Translations under genes and position numbers: made by a program
Assembly (NCBI RefSeq): GCF_014636095.1
Contig: NZ_BMDV01000002.1
Location: 567,724-631,723, forward strand
Direction: 5' to 3'
Source of the DNA: Acinetobacter modestus
GTDB taxonomy: Bacteria > Pseudomonadota > Gammaproteobacteria > Pseudomonadales > Moraxellaceae
Length of the DNA: 64,000 nucleotides
Part shown: positions 41,138 to 50,800 of the stretch, piece after piece
Layout of the letters: each line of letters begins with the position of its first letter
How positions within the stretch are numbered: the stretch's first letter is position 1
Notes under the pieces: generated by a model
Told to the model about the DNA's origin: nothing
What the model saw: only the letters and a program-made list of their open reading frames with translations
Database searches by the model: none

Positions 41138-42211
41138 ATGGATTCATCACAAATAAATGATTTTCAACAAGAGCCTATTCGTAAAGTTTCGATTCTTTTA
41201 GGAATTGGTATTTTTGTTATGCCTTATATTTTTTCTTGGTTTACGCTAAGGGAAGGCTATAGTAAATTAGCTAAAATTATTAGTTTCACTTGGTTAGCTG
41301 TTCTTCTTGCTATGCTATTTATTGCTGCACCTAAATCAGAGAACTCATCTAATTATCAAACTGAGAAAACAGTTAAAAATATAGAACAAAATGAGCAAAA
41401 AACTGAAAATTCTGGAGAAGAGCTAGAGACTGAAAACTCTAATACATCAAATGATTATCTTGCAAATCAGGATAGTAAATATACTGATGTTAACTCTATA
41501 GGAAATAAGGTTAGTTTTTTTGAAATTTGGAAAGCTGCAAATAGTCCAGATGCTACAGCACAAGATATTTTCTATAATTATTATCCAAATACTGATTTTA
41601 AAAATGAATTCGAAAAGAAAGATGCTTTTGAAAGTATTAAATCAGAAATAGAAGATGAAATGGAAAAATATAAAGGTATTGAATATATCTCTATTCCTAT
41701 TATTGATAGAGTGATTTATCCAAGTGTTCGAGAAAAACAACCTAGCTTTACTGCTTTTGTTTCTCCAGATTGGAGCATTTTCTTAGATTATAATTTTGAA
41801 AAACAAGGATTTTTATTATATGGAGGTAAATCACATAGAAAATGCTTTAATGAGGAACAAGTACATGGATTTGAAATTGATTCAGAAAGAGAATGCTTTA
41901 TACCTATATCAGAAGATATGAAAATTCCGAATCATCATGATGAAAGATTAGCATTATTTATCAAAAATCTAGATGAGAAGAAGCTTATTGCATATACGGG
42001 TAGAGTTTATGCAAAATTGGATGAACCTTCTTCATATAAAGAAAATTCAAAAATAGATATTTTAGGAGCAGAAATAGAGTTAAAAATCAGAGAACCTTAT
42101 CTTGAGTTTGAGTCTCCAGAAAAGATAAATGAATTAAGAGAACTTAAAAAAGAAATTCATTCAATGTTTAATGGAGATGTCATTTATAGATTTAAAATGG
42201 GAGATATTTAG
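41138..42211 (+). CDS. Membrane-anchored protein of unknown function
   Basis: A 357-residue protein. Two membrane helices lie at about 18-37 (SILLGIGIFVMPYIFSWF) and 45-65 (ISFTWLAVLLAMLFIAAP). A Glu/Asn/Ser-rich linker (65-115) leads to a large soluble, acidic domain with paired cysteines (about 242, RKCFNEE; 257, ERECFIP). It is low in GC. No family is recognised. It is divergent from the XRE regulator. Confidence 0.6.
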   Translation: MDSSQINDFQQEPIRKVSILLGIGIFVMPYIFSWFTLREGYSKLAKIISFTWLAVLLAMLFIAAPKSENSSNYQTEKTVKNIEQNEQKTENSGEELETENSNTSNDYLANQDSKYTDVNSIGNKVSFFEIWKAANSPDATAQDIFYNYYPNTDFKNEFEKKDAFESIKSEIEDEMEKYKGIEYISIPIIDRVIYPSVREKQPSFTAFVSPDWSIFLDYNFEKQGFLLYGGKSHRKCFNEEQVHGFEIDSERECFIPISEDMKIPNHHDERLALFIKNLDEKKLIAYTGRVYAKLDEPSSYKENSKIDILGAEIELKIREPYLEFESPEKINELRELKKEIHSMFNGDVIYRFKMGDI

Positions 42212-42349
42212 AATGAATGAAATATTAATATTGGAATTATCTACTTAAACTGATTGTAAAAAAATTGGACAAACTGTTTGATGATTGTATCCATTAGTGG
42301 TACTAAATAATTAAGATTACTAGGCTTTTAAATTGTAAAAGGATGCTAT

Positions 42350-42802
42350 ATGAAAAAGTTTCTTTTAATTTCAATGCTATTTCTATGTGCTAATGCAGTC
42401 TATGCTGCTCCAAATATATGGAAAATAGGATATGGACAAGGTCTCGCTGAATATTCAATTCAAGATGCCAAAGGTCAGACATTATGGGTCGTCTGTAATG
42501 AGGGTGCAGGAGATGAATATGATCATTCTGCACGGTTCGAGACAAAGAGCAAGAGTTATGAAAATACTGACTCTAACTACCCACTCACTTTTCTATTAGA
42601 TGGCAAAACTGAAGTTGCGCCATCAGGAACAACCAATTGGCGCAATGGTGCAAATGCTTGGTATGAATTTTCTCATGGTATTGCCAAAGCCAAGAAAATA
42701 GAGGTATTCGTCAATAATAAAAAGGTGACTACTTTTACTCCAGTTGCTAGCAGCATCAAAAGTGTTGCGAAAAATATCTTATCTTGTAAAGCAAAATGGT
42801 AA
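42350..42802 (+). CDS. Small secreted protein
   Basis: A 150-residue protein with a clear signal peptide (KKFLLISMLFLCANAVYA, cleavage likely after YAA). The mature domain is beta-rich with cysteines at WVVCNEG and LSCKAKW that could pair in the periplasm. It is followed after 28 nt by another exported protein. Function unknown. Confidence 0.65.
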   Translation: MKKFLLISMLFLCANAVYAAPNIWKIGYGQGLAEYSIQDAKGQTLWVVCNEGAGDEYDHSARFETKSKSYENTDSNYPLTFLLDGKTEVAPSGTTNWRNGANAWYEFSHGIAKAKKIEVFVNNKKVTTFTPVASSIKSVAKNILSCKAKW

Positions 42803-42830
42803 ATCATTTCAATTAAAATCAAAGGATTCA

Positions 42831-43139
42831 ATTACGAAATTTCTAAATCTACTCGCTGTAATTTCTATACTCTCTATGTCTTCTGCATACGCTGCAACAT
42901 TAAATGTAAAAATGAAGAAAAATACTCAGTGGGGAGAAGAGTCAGCTCAATTAGCAACTGATAAAGGACTCATTTCCATTTATGCCCTAGAGTTAACCAA
43001 GAAACAGGCGAATGATCTGAATACGCTGAAAAAAGGTAAGTGTGTTCAAATCAAAGCCAAAGATCAGACTTTAGAAAAATCAGAGGGTGTAATATCCATT
43101 ATGGAATTTGAGTCTGCAAAAACAGTAAAGTGTAAATAA
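42831..43139 (+). CDS. Small secreted protein with apparent ATT start
   Basis: A 102-residue exported protein. The sequence after an AAAGGA site begins with ATT ACG AAA, then FLNLLAVISILSMSSAYA as signal peptide, followed by ATLNVKMKKN. No ATG, GTG or TTG is placed correctly; the next in-frame candidate lies far upstream in the preceding gene. Either ATT is used as a rare start, or an ATG was mutated. The mature part has two cysteines (GKCVQ, VKCK). Confidence 0.5.
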   Translation: MTKFLNLLAVISILSMSSAYAATLNVKMKKNTQWGEESAQLATDKGLISIYALELTKKQANDLNTLKKGKCVQIKAKDQTLEKSEGVISIMEFESAKTVKCK

Positions 43140-43182
43140 ACCAAATGCTGCATACATAAATTGTAATCGTCCTCATTTGGCA

Positions 43183-43227
43183 TAGATATTATTTTTATGG
43201 TGATTCAATCAAGGAGCAAACACCATG
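43183..43227 (+). repeat. 45-nt leader repeat, copy 2
   Basis: The second copy of the leader at 40309-40353, differing at three positions, here in front of the gene at 43225. Confidence 0.6.
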
Positions 43228-43392
43228 AAAAAACATTATCCAGAACTTGAAAAAGTATGTGAGGTTATAGACAACATTCCTCACCCTAAATGTCAAAACT
43301 TGGCGAATAGTATCCGTATCTGTAATAGCATTGATGCCAGTCATCAGGAAAAAGCTGCTGCTGTACTGATTGCAGCCTTACAATTTATTTAA
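43225..43392 (+). CDS. Small protein with duplicated leader (copy 2)
   Basis: A 55-residue protein (MKKHYPELEKVCEVIDNIP..., later NSIRICNSIDASHQEKAAA) starting behind AAGGAG. It is helical with three cysteines. It ends just before a strong terminator, so it is a self-contained unit. The duplicated leader is the best evidence that it is expressed. Function unknown. Confidence 0.5.
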   Translation: MKKHYPELEKVCEVIDNIPHPKCQNLANSIRICNSIDASHQEKAAAVLIAALQFI

Positions 43393-43411
43393 ATATTGAC
43401 CTTATTAATAG

Positions 43412-43443
43412 CCCCCAATGCAGTAACGTGCATTGGGGGTTTT
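43412..43443 (+). terminator. Rho-independent terminator
   Basis: CCCCCAATGCA (43412-43422) pairs with TGCATTGGGGG (43429-43439) around GTAACG, followed by four T. Confidence 0.9.
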
Positions 43444-43462
43444 GTATTTATGGAGCATCATC

Positions 43463-43567
43463 ATGCAACCCCAACCTCGTATCCATGACAAAGTAGGTTA
43501 TTGCCTTGTCGAGACTTTGATCTGTAATAAGCTTTCTGAACGTGCCGAAGGGAAACTGCATTATTAA
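43463..43567 (+). CDS. Very small ORF after terminator
   Basis: A 34-codon frame (MQPQPRIHDKVGYCLVETLI...) with GGAG upstream. It could be a remnant or a small protein; I see no supporting homology. Confidence 0.2.
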   Translation: MQPQPRIHDKVGYCLVETLICNKLSERAEGKLHY

Positions 43568-43804
43568 ATTTGGCAGACCTCAAAGCCACTGAAAAGCCAT
43601 TTCATGCAACGGCATTCAAGCCTCTATTCTCAGGGAAATCAGCGAATAACTAAACCATGAGTTTAGAGGGTTTTTCAATGGAAAAAATAAGAAAAACAGT
43701 TTAGACCAACGGTCTATTTGAAGGTCCATCAGTTCAAAAATTGTAAGTTTTCGTGCAATTTTGCACTGAAATTTTATATATTATTTTGCACAAATTCATA
43801 AAAT

Positions 43805-43826
43805 AAGCCATGCATATGCATGGCTT
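43805..43826. terminator. 22-bp perfect palindrome
   Basis: AAGCCATGCAT is followed by its exact complement ATGCATGGCTT. On the minus strand it lies 9 nt after the stop at 43835 and is followed by T-rich sequence, so a terminator is likely. Confidence 0.5.
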
Positions 43827-43834
43827 CATTCATT

Positions 43835-43972
43835 TTAATTTCTGAAATAAATAATATTTGGACTGCCCAATGATCCTGTAAGAATTATACCTAAGTTTTG
43901 GATCTGTTCCATTGAAGCATAGGCAACTTTATCTACTAGTGTTCCATTGTTAGCGGTATTCACGTTACGCAT
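43835..43972 (-). pseudogene. Possible gene fragment
   Basis: A 45-codon frame (MRNVNTANNGTLVDKVAYAS..., ending PNIIYFRN) with protein-like composition and a palindromic terminator after it. Upstream, another frame reads KAIEQLEGLGYRYL, suggesting that a longer gene was broken by a frameshift near 43975. I do not recognise the family. Confidence 0.3.
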
Positions 43973-44088
43973 AGATAACGGTAGCCTAATCCTTCAAGTT
44001 GCTCTATCGCCTTAATTTTATGTCTGACTCAGTTACCTTAGTCATCACATTCATCTCAGACTTATGGTTCTTGTTGTATGTTGCTTTC

Positions 44089-45111
44089 TCAAACATCTTC
44101 TTGGACGTTATAACCATACTGCTGAATACCGGCCATCATCTCTCCAGTGTAATTATGGCAAGCTTGTAAATAAGTTTCTGCATCTGACCATAATACACCT
44201 GACACACCAGAGGCATTTAACGGAATGACTGTTACTTGCTCTCCAATCTGAACAATTGGCTTGGTCAAAGAGCACTGGAATTGAATTTTATGTGCTTCAT
44301 GATTCCAATCAATATGTTCAGACTCAAACTCTCGACTTCCTCCTACAACAGTTAGCTCTATATTTGTCTCGGTTGGCGTTTGGTTTAATTGCTTAAATTC
44401 CATTACACGTGCAATTGAACATGGGTCATGATAACAAGACTCCAACTGCGAACCTTTCTGAACACCTGAGAAGTCAAATGCTATTGTAGACTCGGGAATT
44501 GTTGGGATCTCAGTTTCTGTTGGTATTTCCACAGCAGATTCGATGGGTTGTTGTGCCGCTTGTTGTGGCTTGACCTCATCCATTGGAATGACAAACTTTT
44601 TCACTTTCCAACTTAAGCCATCACGTTCCATAATGATTTTTAACTGTTTTTCATTGTTTGGATTTTTGAGTGTGACTTCAAACATGTTCATCGATAAATA
44701 ACGTGTGCTGTAATCTAACTTTTCTTGTGAAATTGTCTGATTTGATGATTGCTCTGTATATGGCTTTAAGCTGTCCTTGAAGTCTTTCCCTTGGAGCATC
44801 AATGTCATACCTTCAGGCGTAACGACAGCATCTACCATTTTATCAACCATGGTTGTTGCGATCATTGTTCCCAATGCTTCCCAACCATTAGTTTCTTTTG
44901 ATGCCATTTCCTTAACCATGTAAGCATTCATTTGATCTTTGAAGCTCTGACGGACACTGGGATAGTCCATGTATGCAGAGACTTTCTCACTGTCACCTGC
45001 TTGTGCTGCATTCTTAATGCTATTGAGGACGAGGTAGGGGGAAGCATAATAGTAGCCCCCAACTAGTACGATAACGACAGCGATTATGGCCCCGATCAAT
45101 TTCTTATTCAT
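44089..45111 (-). CDS. DUF2939-type membrane-anchored protein
   Basis: A 340-residue protein. An N-terminal anchor (residues 4-27, LIGAIIAVVIVLVGGYYYA) is followed by SPYLVLNSIKNAAQAGD, the signature start of DUF2939 proteins. Residues 30-185 form this helical domain. A Pro/Glu/Thr linker (about 185-215) precedes a C-terminal domain with cysteines at SCYHDPCS and ACHNY. The function of the family is unknown. It is a single gene with no clear partner. Confidence 0.75.
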   Translation of the reverse strand: MNKKLIGAIIAVVIVLVGGYYYASPYLVLNSIKNAAQAGDSEKVSAYMDYPSVRQSFKDQMNAYMVKEMASKETNGWEALGTMIATTMVDKMVDAVVTPEGMTLMLQGKDFKDSLKPYTEQSSNQTISQEKLDYSTRYLSMNMFEVTLKNPNNEKQLKIIMERDGLSWKVKKFVIPMDEVKPQQAAQQPIESAVEIPTETEIPTIPESTIAFDFSGVQKGSQLESCYHDPCSIARVMEFKQLNQTPTETNIELTVVGGSREFESEHIDWNHEAHKIQFQCSLTKPIVQIGEQVTVIPLNASGVSGVLWSDAETYLQACHNYTGEMMAGIQQYGYNVQEDV

Positions 45112-45336
45112 ATTCAGCCCTATGAAGGTAAAAAGTGAAGTCAGTAAAAGACTTCACCTAAATGTTATGTAACTTATTCTGTTCGATCAGATCAATGTTT
45201 GATTCAATCATCTTTGTCATTTATTAATGCTAAATATTTATGATTAAAATCTTCAGAAATTATCTTCAATATAATAGAAGCTAAATTATCAAAAGATTTT
45301 CTAATATGTTCTCAAAAACTATTTTCTTTAACATTT

Positions 45337-46491
45337 CTATTTAGGTTCTTGTCTCTGAGCAGAATTCATTTCATGTCTGACGATACTTATATTTTCGTAT
45401 ATTACTTTACGTAATCTATTTATCGCACCTAATGGTTTATGTTCAGGTAGAGAATGCCAAGGCGTAAATGAAAGGTTTTCACAAAATTTATTTTGATCGG
45501 GTGTATTAAAAACCTGTTGAGGAATATGAATGGTTGCAACTTTATAAAAAGGAGCCTTGTCTTCTTTCCATTCATTCATCGAATTTTCTACAAGCATTTT
45601 ATTTGATGTTCTCGGTTGTATAAGAAATTCCATACATACATCTTTCTTATTTAAGGTATCTTGTAGAGCTGCCCTCAAAAAGTTAGGATCTGATTGATTA
45701 AGCATAGTATCCGCATTTAGGGAGCAAGGTCTTGCCGAATACTTTACTGCTTGACGATCAGCACCTAATCCTAATTGATAGGGAACCATGGACCAATAGC
45801 GAGCTTGAACTGGATTCGATATTTTTGAATTACTTGCTCCTAATGCGTTGAGTGTTCCTTTAAAACCTAATGCGAAAGGGATATGCAATTTTTTTAAAGT
45901 ACTTTTGCTATTTGTATCTTCTATAAAAGATAAATAACGTAAAGGTTCATCTACGAAAAATACAGGGTGGTTGATCATAATAAAATCTTGAGTCAGCGCT
46001 TGCTCATCATTTTCCAAGATTTTTTTACCTGGGACGCCTAACAATTTTATTGCCATACCACGCGCGTCTTTTTTATCATCAGCTCTTGTGGCATCACCAG
46101 AAGCATTAGAAAAACGAATCCATGCTGAATAGGTTTTATCAGGAACAAAAATTCCTTGGGCTAAGTTTTTGGGTATAGATTTTGATACATGAAACTCTGC
46201 ACGTACGCAGCCATGCGCTTTGGGATGTGCATCTCTCAATGCATTGCCAGAGGAGTATTGACTTCGAATTGATTGAACAATTTGCTCTGTAATTTGATTC
46301 GCTATGATTTCTTCGTCAGGCTGTAATTTTTCACCGAGCTCTCTATCAATGGTTGGATAGGGAAGTTGATGCATATTCGTTATGGTTTTTCTTTGCTGAA
46401 GGTTGTTAGAACAACCGCTTATGTTTATCAAAATAGGAGTCATGGCAAATAACAACAAACCGTAACGTATCGATGGCATATAACTTGACAT
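45337..46491 (-). CDS. Catalase-like haem lipoprotein
   Basis: A 384-residue protein exported as a lipoprotein (lipobox ISGC at residues 24-27). The body is a catalase-related fold: AHGCVRAEF with the probable distal His, AWIRFSNASGDATRADDKKDA, GMAIKLLGVPG and DFIMINHPVFF. The same blocks occur in the N-terminal domain of the protein at 47857. It probably binds haem and destroys peroxide at the membrane. It lies 248 nt downstream of the LodB-like gene on the same strand. AGGAG precedes the ATG. Confidence 0.75.
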   Translation of the reverse strand: MSSYMPSIRYGLLLFAMTPILINISGCSNNLQQRKTITNMHQLPYPTIDRELGEKLQPDEEIIANQITEQIVQSIRSQYSSGNALRDAHPKAHGCVRAEFHVSKSIPKNLAQGIFVPDKTYSAWIRFSNASGDATRADDKKDARGMAIKLLGVPGKKILENDEQALTQDFIMINHPVFFVDEPLRYLSFIEDTNSKSTLKKLHIPFALGFKGTLNALGASNSKISNPVQARYWSMVPYQLGLGADRQAVKYSARPCSLNADTMLNQSDPNFLRAALQDTLNKKDVCMEFLIQPRTSNKMLVENSMNEWKEDKAPFYKVATIHIPQQVFNTPDQNKFCENLSFTPWHSLPEHKPLGAINRLRKVIYENISIVRHEMNSAQRQEPK

Positions 46492-46739
46492 TTACTTGCT
46501 CCTTATCCCATCGCAGCTATTGTTTAGTGCGATGGATCGATACACTTTGTGGTAAAAGATGTTGTTATCGGAATTATTGCTATCCTGTATTTTAGTACAT
46601 CAAAACTTGACTAAGAATACAAGCTGTTCTTAGTTATTGATTTTATATTTAACTTTTATCGAAATGTGGGTTTTTATAGATTATGTTTATGTCTGACTTT
46701 TAAAATATGCGCATAAAATCTTCGTTCATAATTGCATAA

Positions 46740-47855
46740 TCAAGTTGTTTTTGCTACGGTTTGGTGTGCTTGCCAAAAAGGGTTGTCGTTCCATCTTTGC
46801 TCTTGCTTGTAAAGGAGGTAACGACGATTTTCATAAGTATTGATAATTTTATTAATTTCAGTGGTATAGTTTTTGTGGTTATTTTCATTATGCTGAGTAG
46901 CTAAAATAGCTTCTGCGGCTTTCATACCTGTATAAAGGGCATTGAACAGACCCTGTCCAGCAATAGGATCAAATGCAAGTAATGCATCCCCACAAGCAAC
47001 CCAACCGTTGCCTATTGGCTGTTCCAACCAACTACTACGAACATCATGAGAGAAAATATCTTTACCAAATTCTAAATTGCCCAATAAATCGTATAAACCG
47101 ACATTCTTAGAAATCAGATGCTCCCATTGTTTATTGTCATGATGAAATTGAGTAGCTGTTTTGGGAGTTGTATGGTATCCAATAACCCACTGATGATCAT
47201 TGATTTTACCTGTGTATACCCATCCATTTTGGCTGGCAGAAATAATGGTTCTGTTCAGTTTTACATTTTTCTGGGGCGTACAGGTACGGTATAAAGCAAC
47301 CAATGGAACTCCACGGTAACGTTCAATCCCAAGAAGTTTGATCAATTTTGCACTGCGACCTGTTGCATCGACAATCCATTTGGAATGGATTGTTTTTCCA
47401 TCTTCAAGTCTGATTTTCCATACATCATTATGTTTTTCTAAGGCTACAACATCTGATGGATAGAATCTTGCTCCGCTTAAGAGCGCTTCTTTTCTGAGTA
47501 GTTCATCAAAATTTTTACGATTAATTCTTAATCCAAAGCCATAAGGGTCATGGATATAATCTGTGGTTGATAAGATATTACTTCCCCAAAAAGTCATATT
47601 ACCGCCAACATGCTCAGAGTAGGTAGTATTGCTAAATTGATTCTCTGTTTTTAATTTTGCGGTTAGAGAAATAAGCCCAAGTTTATTAAGTAGGCGAATT
47701 GCTGCACTGGGCAGAGTCTCTCCAAATTTATGTGTTTTGTGTGCAGGTCTATCAATTAGAGTAACTGATAAACCTGCTTGCGCAAGCTGTCTGGCCACAA
47801 TGGTGCCAGCAGGACCACTACCTGCTATGCACACATCGACATCAAAAATTTCCAT
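46740..47855 (-). CDS. LodB-like FAD-dependent maturation protein
   Basis: A 371-residue flavoprotein. The FAD-binding fold begins at once: DVCIAGSGPAGTIVARQLAQAG, with GxGxxG and an ending Asp. GETLPSAAIRLLNKLGL and WVACGDALLAFDPIAGQGLFNAL fit flavin halogenase/geranylgeranyl reductase-like proteins. In LodA-LodB pairs such flavoproteins are needed to form the cysteine tryptophylquinone of the partner oxidase. Its ATG lies within the partner's stop region, so the two are translationally coupled. Confidence 0.75.
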   Translation of the reverse strand: MEIFDVDVCIAGSGPAGTIVARQLAQAGLSVTLIDRPAHKTHKFGETLPSAAIRLLNKLGLISLTAKLKTENQFSNTTYSEHVGGNMTFWGSNILSTTDYIHDPYGFGLRINRKNFDELLRKEALLSGARFYPSDVVALEKHNDVWKIRLEDGKTIHSKWIVDATGRSAKLIKLLGIERYRGVPLVALYRTCTPQKNVKLNRTIISASQNGWVYTGKINDHQWVIGYHTTPKTATQFHHDNKQWEHLISKNVGLYDLLGNLEFGKDIFSHDVRSSWLEQPIGNGWVACGDALLAFDPIAGQGLFNALYTGMKAAEAILATQHNENNHKNYTTEINKIINTYENRRYLLYKQEQRWNDNPFWQAHQTVAKTT

Positions 47856-47856
47856 C

Positions 47857-50800
47857 TTAACGTTTTTGTACACGAACTGAACGGAATGCCAATAGCTGTT
47901 CTTGATCTGCCCATCCAGCTTTTTCTAATTCGGTCAGAGGTCGAGCTATATTGCGCAATAATGTGGTTGCATTTTCTGCCGCAGTTTTGAGTTGTCCCGC
48001 GATTAATGTTTCTACATAGATATATTCAGGAAGATCTGGATCATCTTTGATACCAGGACGTACCTCAACAATACCCAACTCATTAAAATGGGCAATCATG
48101 CGCAGCATCACTTCTGCTGTATTTGCATCTTTAATTGCACGAAGCCAATTTAGACGTTGATTAAATGCTGCAATTCGTTCTTCTCTTGGCAAATCTAGGT
48201 TCATTACTTTTTGATAATCTTGTTCAGTCAATACATGGTTTGGAACTCGTGCAGCCCAGAAAGTTGGTAAATATGGATCAAAGTCTGGATCATAGCCTGA
48301 ACGGCAGAATGCAGTATCACCTTGCCATGGAATTGCCATCCATCTTGTTATGCTTCCAGCCGTTTGGGCATATAAGGGTCCATCAACCTGTTGTACTTTA
48401 ATCGGAGTCATGGTCGAACCATAATAAGGCTCGGGTTCTGAACTTGGGCGTAACCGAATACGGAAAGGGGCACTGTACATACTGGCATGACGCATTGGCC
48501 AAGTCATTTCACAACCTGGGTGGAATGTATCTGCCAAACAATAATGTAAAGCGGCTTGATCGAGCATATTTGGTTGTTGTGCTAATGGTACTTGATCAAT
48601 TGATGTCGGTACTGTAGGTGTTTCAGTTGTCCAATCATTGATAAATTTACCATTTACCCAATGCTGTAAGATTCCTTGTTGTAGGCCGGTCATGGTGAGC
48701 ATGTTACCTGTACCATTTTCAGGGAAGCTACCAAAAGCATCACCATAAATCCAAGGCCAAATATGTGGCCACGTCACTGGTTCAGCAACTGACGGTTTTA
48801 ATGGTCTGAAGCTATGAAGAATTGCACGACGTAATTCGCTATATGGGTCTGGATCAGTGGCTTGTTCAGGTTTAAATGACAACTTGGCTAACAAAGACGG
48901 ATTAGTGAAATCCATTGGACAGCCTTTACCGAAATAAGCTGCAAAGCCTTTGTTTACCCACTGTAAGCCACCTAGACGTTGTAACAGAGGTAAAATGTCT
49001 TTAGTAAATGAAGGCATTTCAGGCATACTCATCCAGCCAGCATTAACATAAACATCACACATTAGGTCATACATTGTTCTCCAACTTACAACATCGGGTG
49101 CGTAATTGGGTGGAGCTACAACAACCCAAGCGGATTCAACAAGAATACTAATTCCATTAATTGACACCGTTGCTGTTACTGGACCATCTGAAGTGTCATC
49201 ATACCAGTCATTGGCGTTGTTAAAGCTTGGAGGGTTATCTGGATCATATACAGGTGCATCAGTTGGTGAAGCTGCTTTTCCGTGTCCTCCTAAGAAAATT
49301 AAACGACCATTTTCATCAGTTTGAATTTCTCCAAGAGGTACGGTAACGGGTTGATCAGCAGCAGCTTGAAACGTACCTGTATCAAAACGATGTTCAGCAC
49401 TACCTGATACATTACGACCAAAAATACTGCGTGGTCCTGGATCAATTGCTAATTTTTTACGATCTTTTACTGTTGGATTACGTAATGTAAAAGCATTATC
49501 TGGGGCATTCACAGCTTCTGGAATATCAAGCGCATATTGGAATTGATACCATTCGGCTTTGCGATTCGCAACGTGTACAGTCCAAACAATATCTGCATTA
49601 TCAGGAGTTAATTCGCGTACCACTTCGCCTGCTGCGTTGTAACCATAAATGCGAAAACGGGATGCTTGTCTTTTAATTGCACCTGTAGCATCACGATAAA
49701 AATTAGGTTGTTGATTTAAATCGGCTGGTGCATCGACAACTTCAGGTCCGATAAAAAACTCGTTTATGCTATCACCAACCCGTGCAATTCCAATAGCAGG
49801 ATGAATTGCTGCACGAACAATATCCGTATCAACAGCATTTGCAGGTGATATTAATGGACGAGGTGTGTCTGGTTCACCTTGTGGCACACCATTAACATTA
49901 CGACGTAATTCTGCAGAGGCTGCATAAACCACACGGCGCGCATCAGCAATAGAACCAACAGGAGCATGCTCTGCTGTCACACGCCAGATATTCATTGCTA
50001 GATTTTCGCCGTATTCTGCTTGACCACGTGCGCTGATATCTTGAATAGGAATAACAATATCCGCAACATGGATAGGTGGGCTCAGATCTTCCGGCCAGAC
50101 TACTGTTGCTTCATCTAAAGGCATTTGTTCTGGAACAGTTCTTAGCTGAATCATGAATCGAAAACGAGCTTCTGAATTTTTTAATCTAGTGTTCAGGTCG
50201 GTGGCGAGATATGAGGGATCATTAGGCGAGTGAGTAGGGGGATCTAAATAGAATGTCGGTTCAATTTTATATTTGACATATTGATCCTCTCCAAAACGGA
50301 AGGGTAAACCGCTCCAATAAGGTGATGCCAATACACTTGCGACTGGTTTTGCCATTGCATCAAGCAATTCAGACGTCTTTGGATGTGCCTTAAGATATGG
50401 ATCATAATCCCCATCAACAACGCCAGCCTTGGTGAATTCGCACATATCTTTAGCTGTATCAACAAAGAATGCATCAAAGTTTTGTAAGATGAAGTCGAAG
50501 GTATCGGCATGAGGATTACCGAGTAATTTTTCTCCAGCAACATCAAATAATTTAATTCCGATACCCAGTGTGGATTTATAGTCTGTACGAGTTGGTGTGG
50601 TATCTGATGAGAATCGAATCCATGTTGGATAACTTTTGCCTAAATTTGCGAATAGACCAACACGCAAATTTTCAGGGAGATCACTACGAACAACGAATTC
50701 TGCTGCTGCCACACCATGCGGTTTCAGAAATACAGGACGCATAGCAGGGCATTGACCTTTGGCAATACGTCCAGCTTGTACCATATCTACGAACACCGCT

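Noticed and set aside
43700..43722. GACCAACGGTC as the far attachment site matching the tRNA (CCGTTGGTC reversed)
   Set aside because: Only nine bases match and in the opposite orientation, which is expected by chance in a window of this size.
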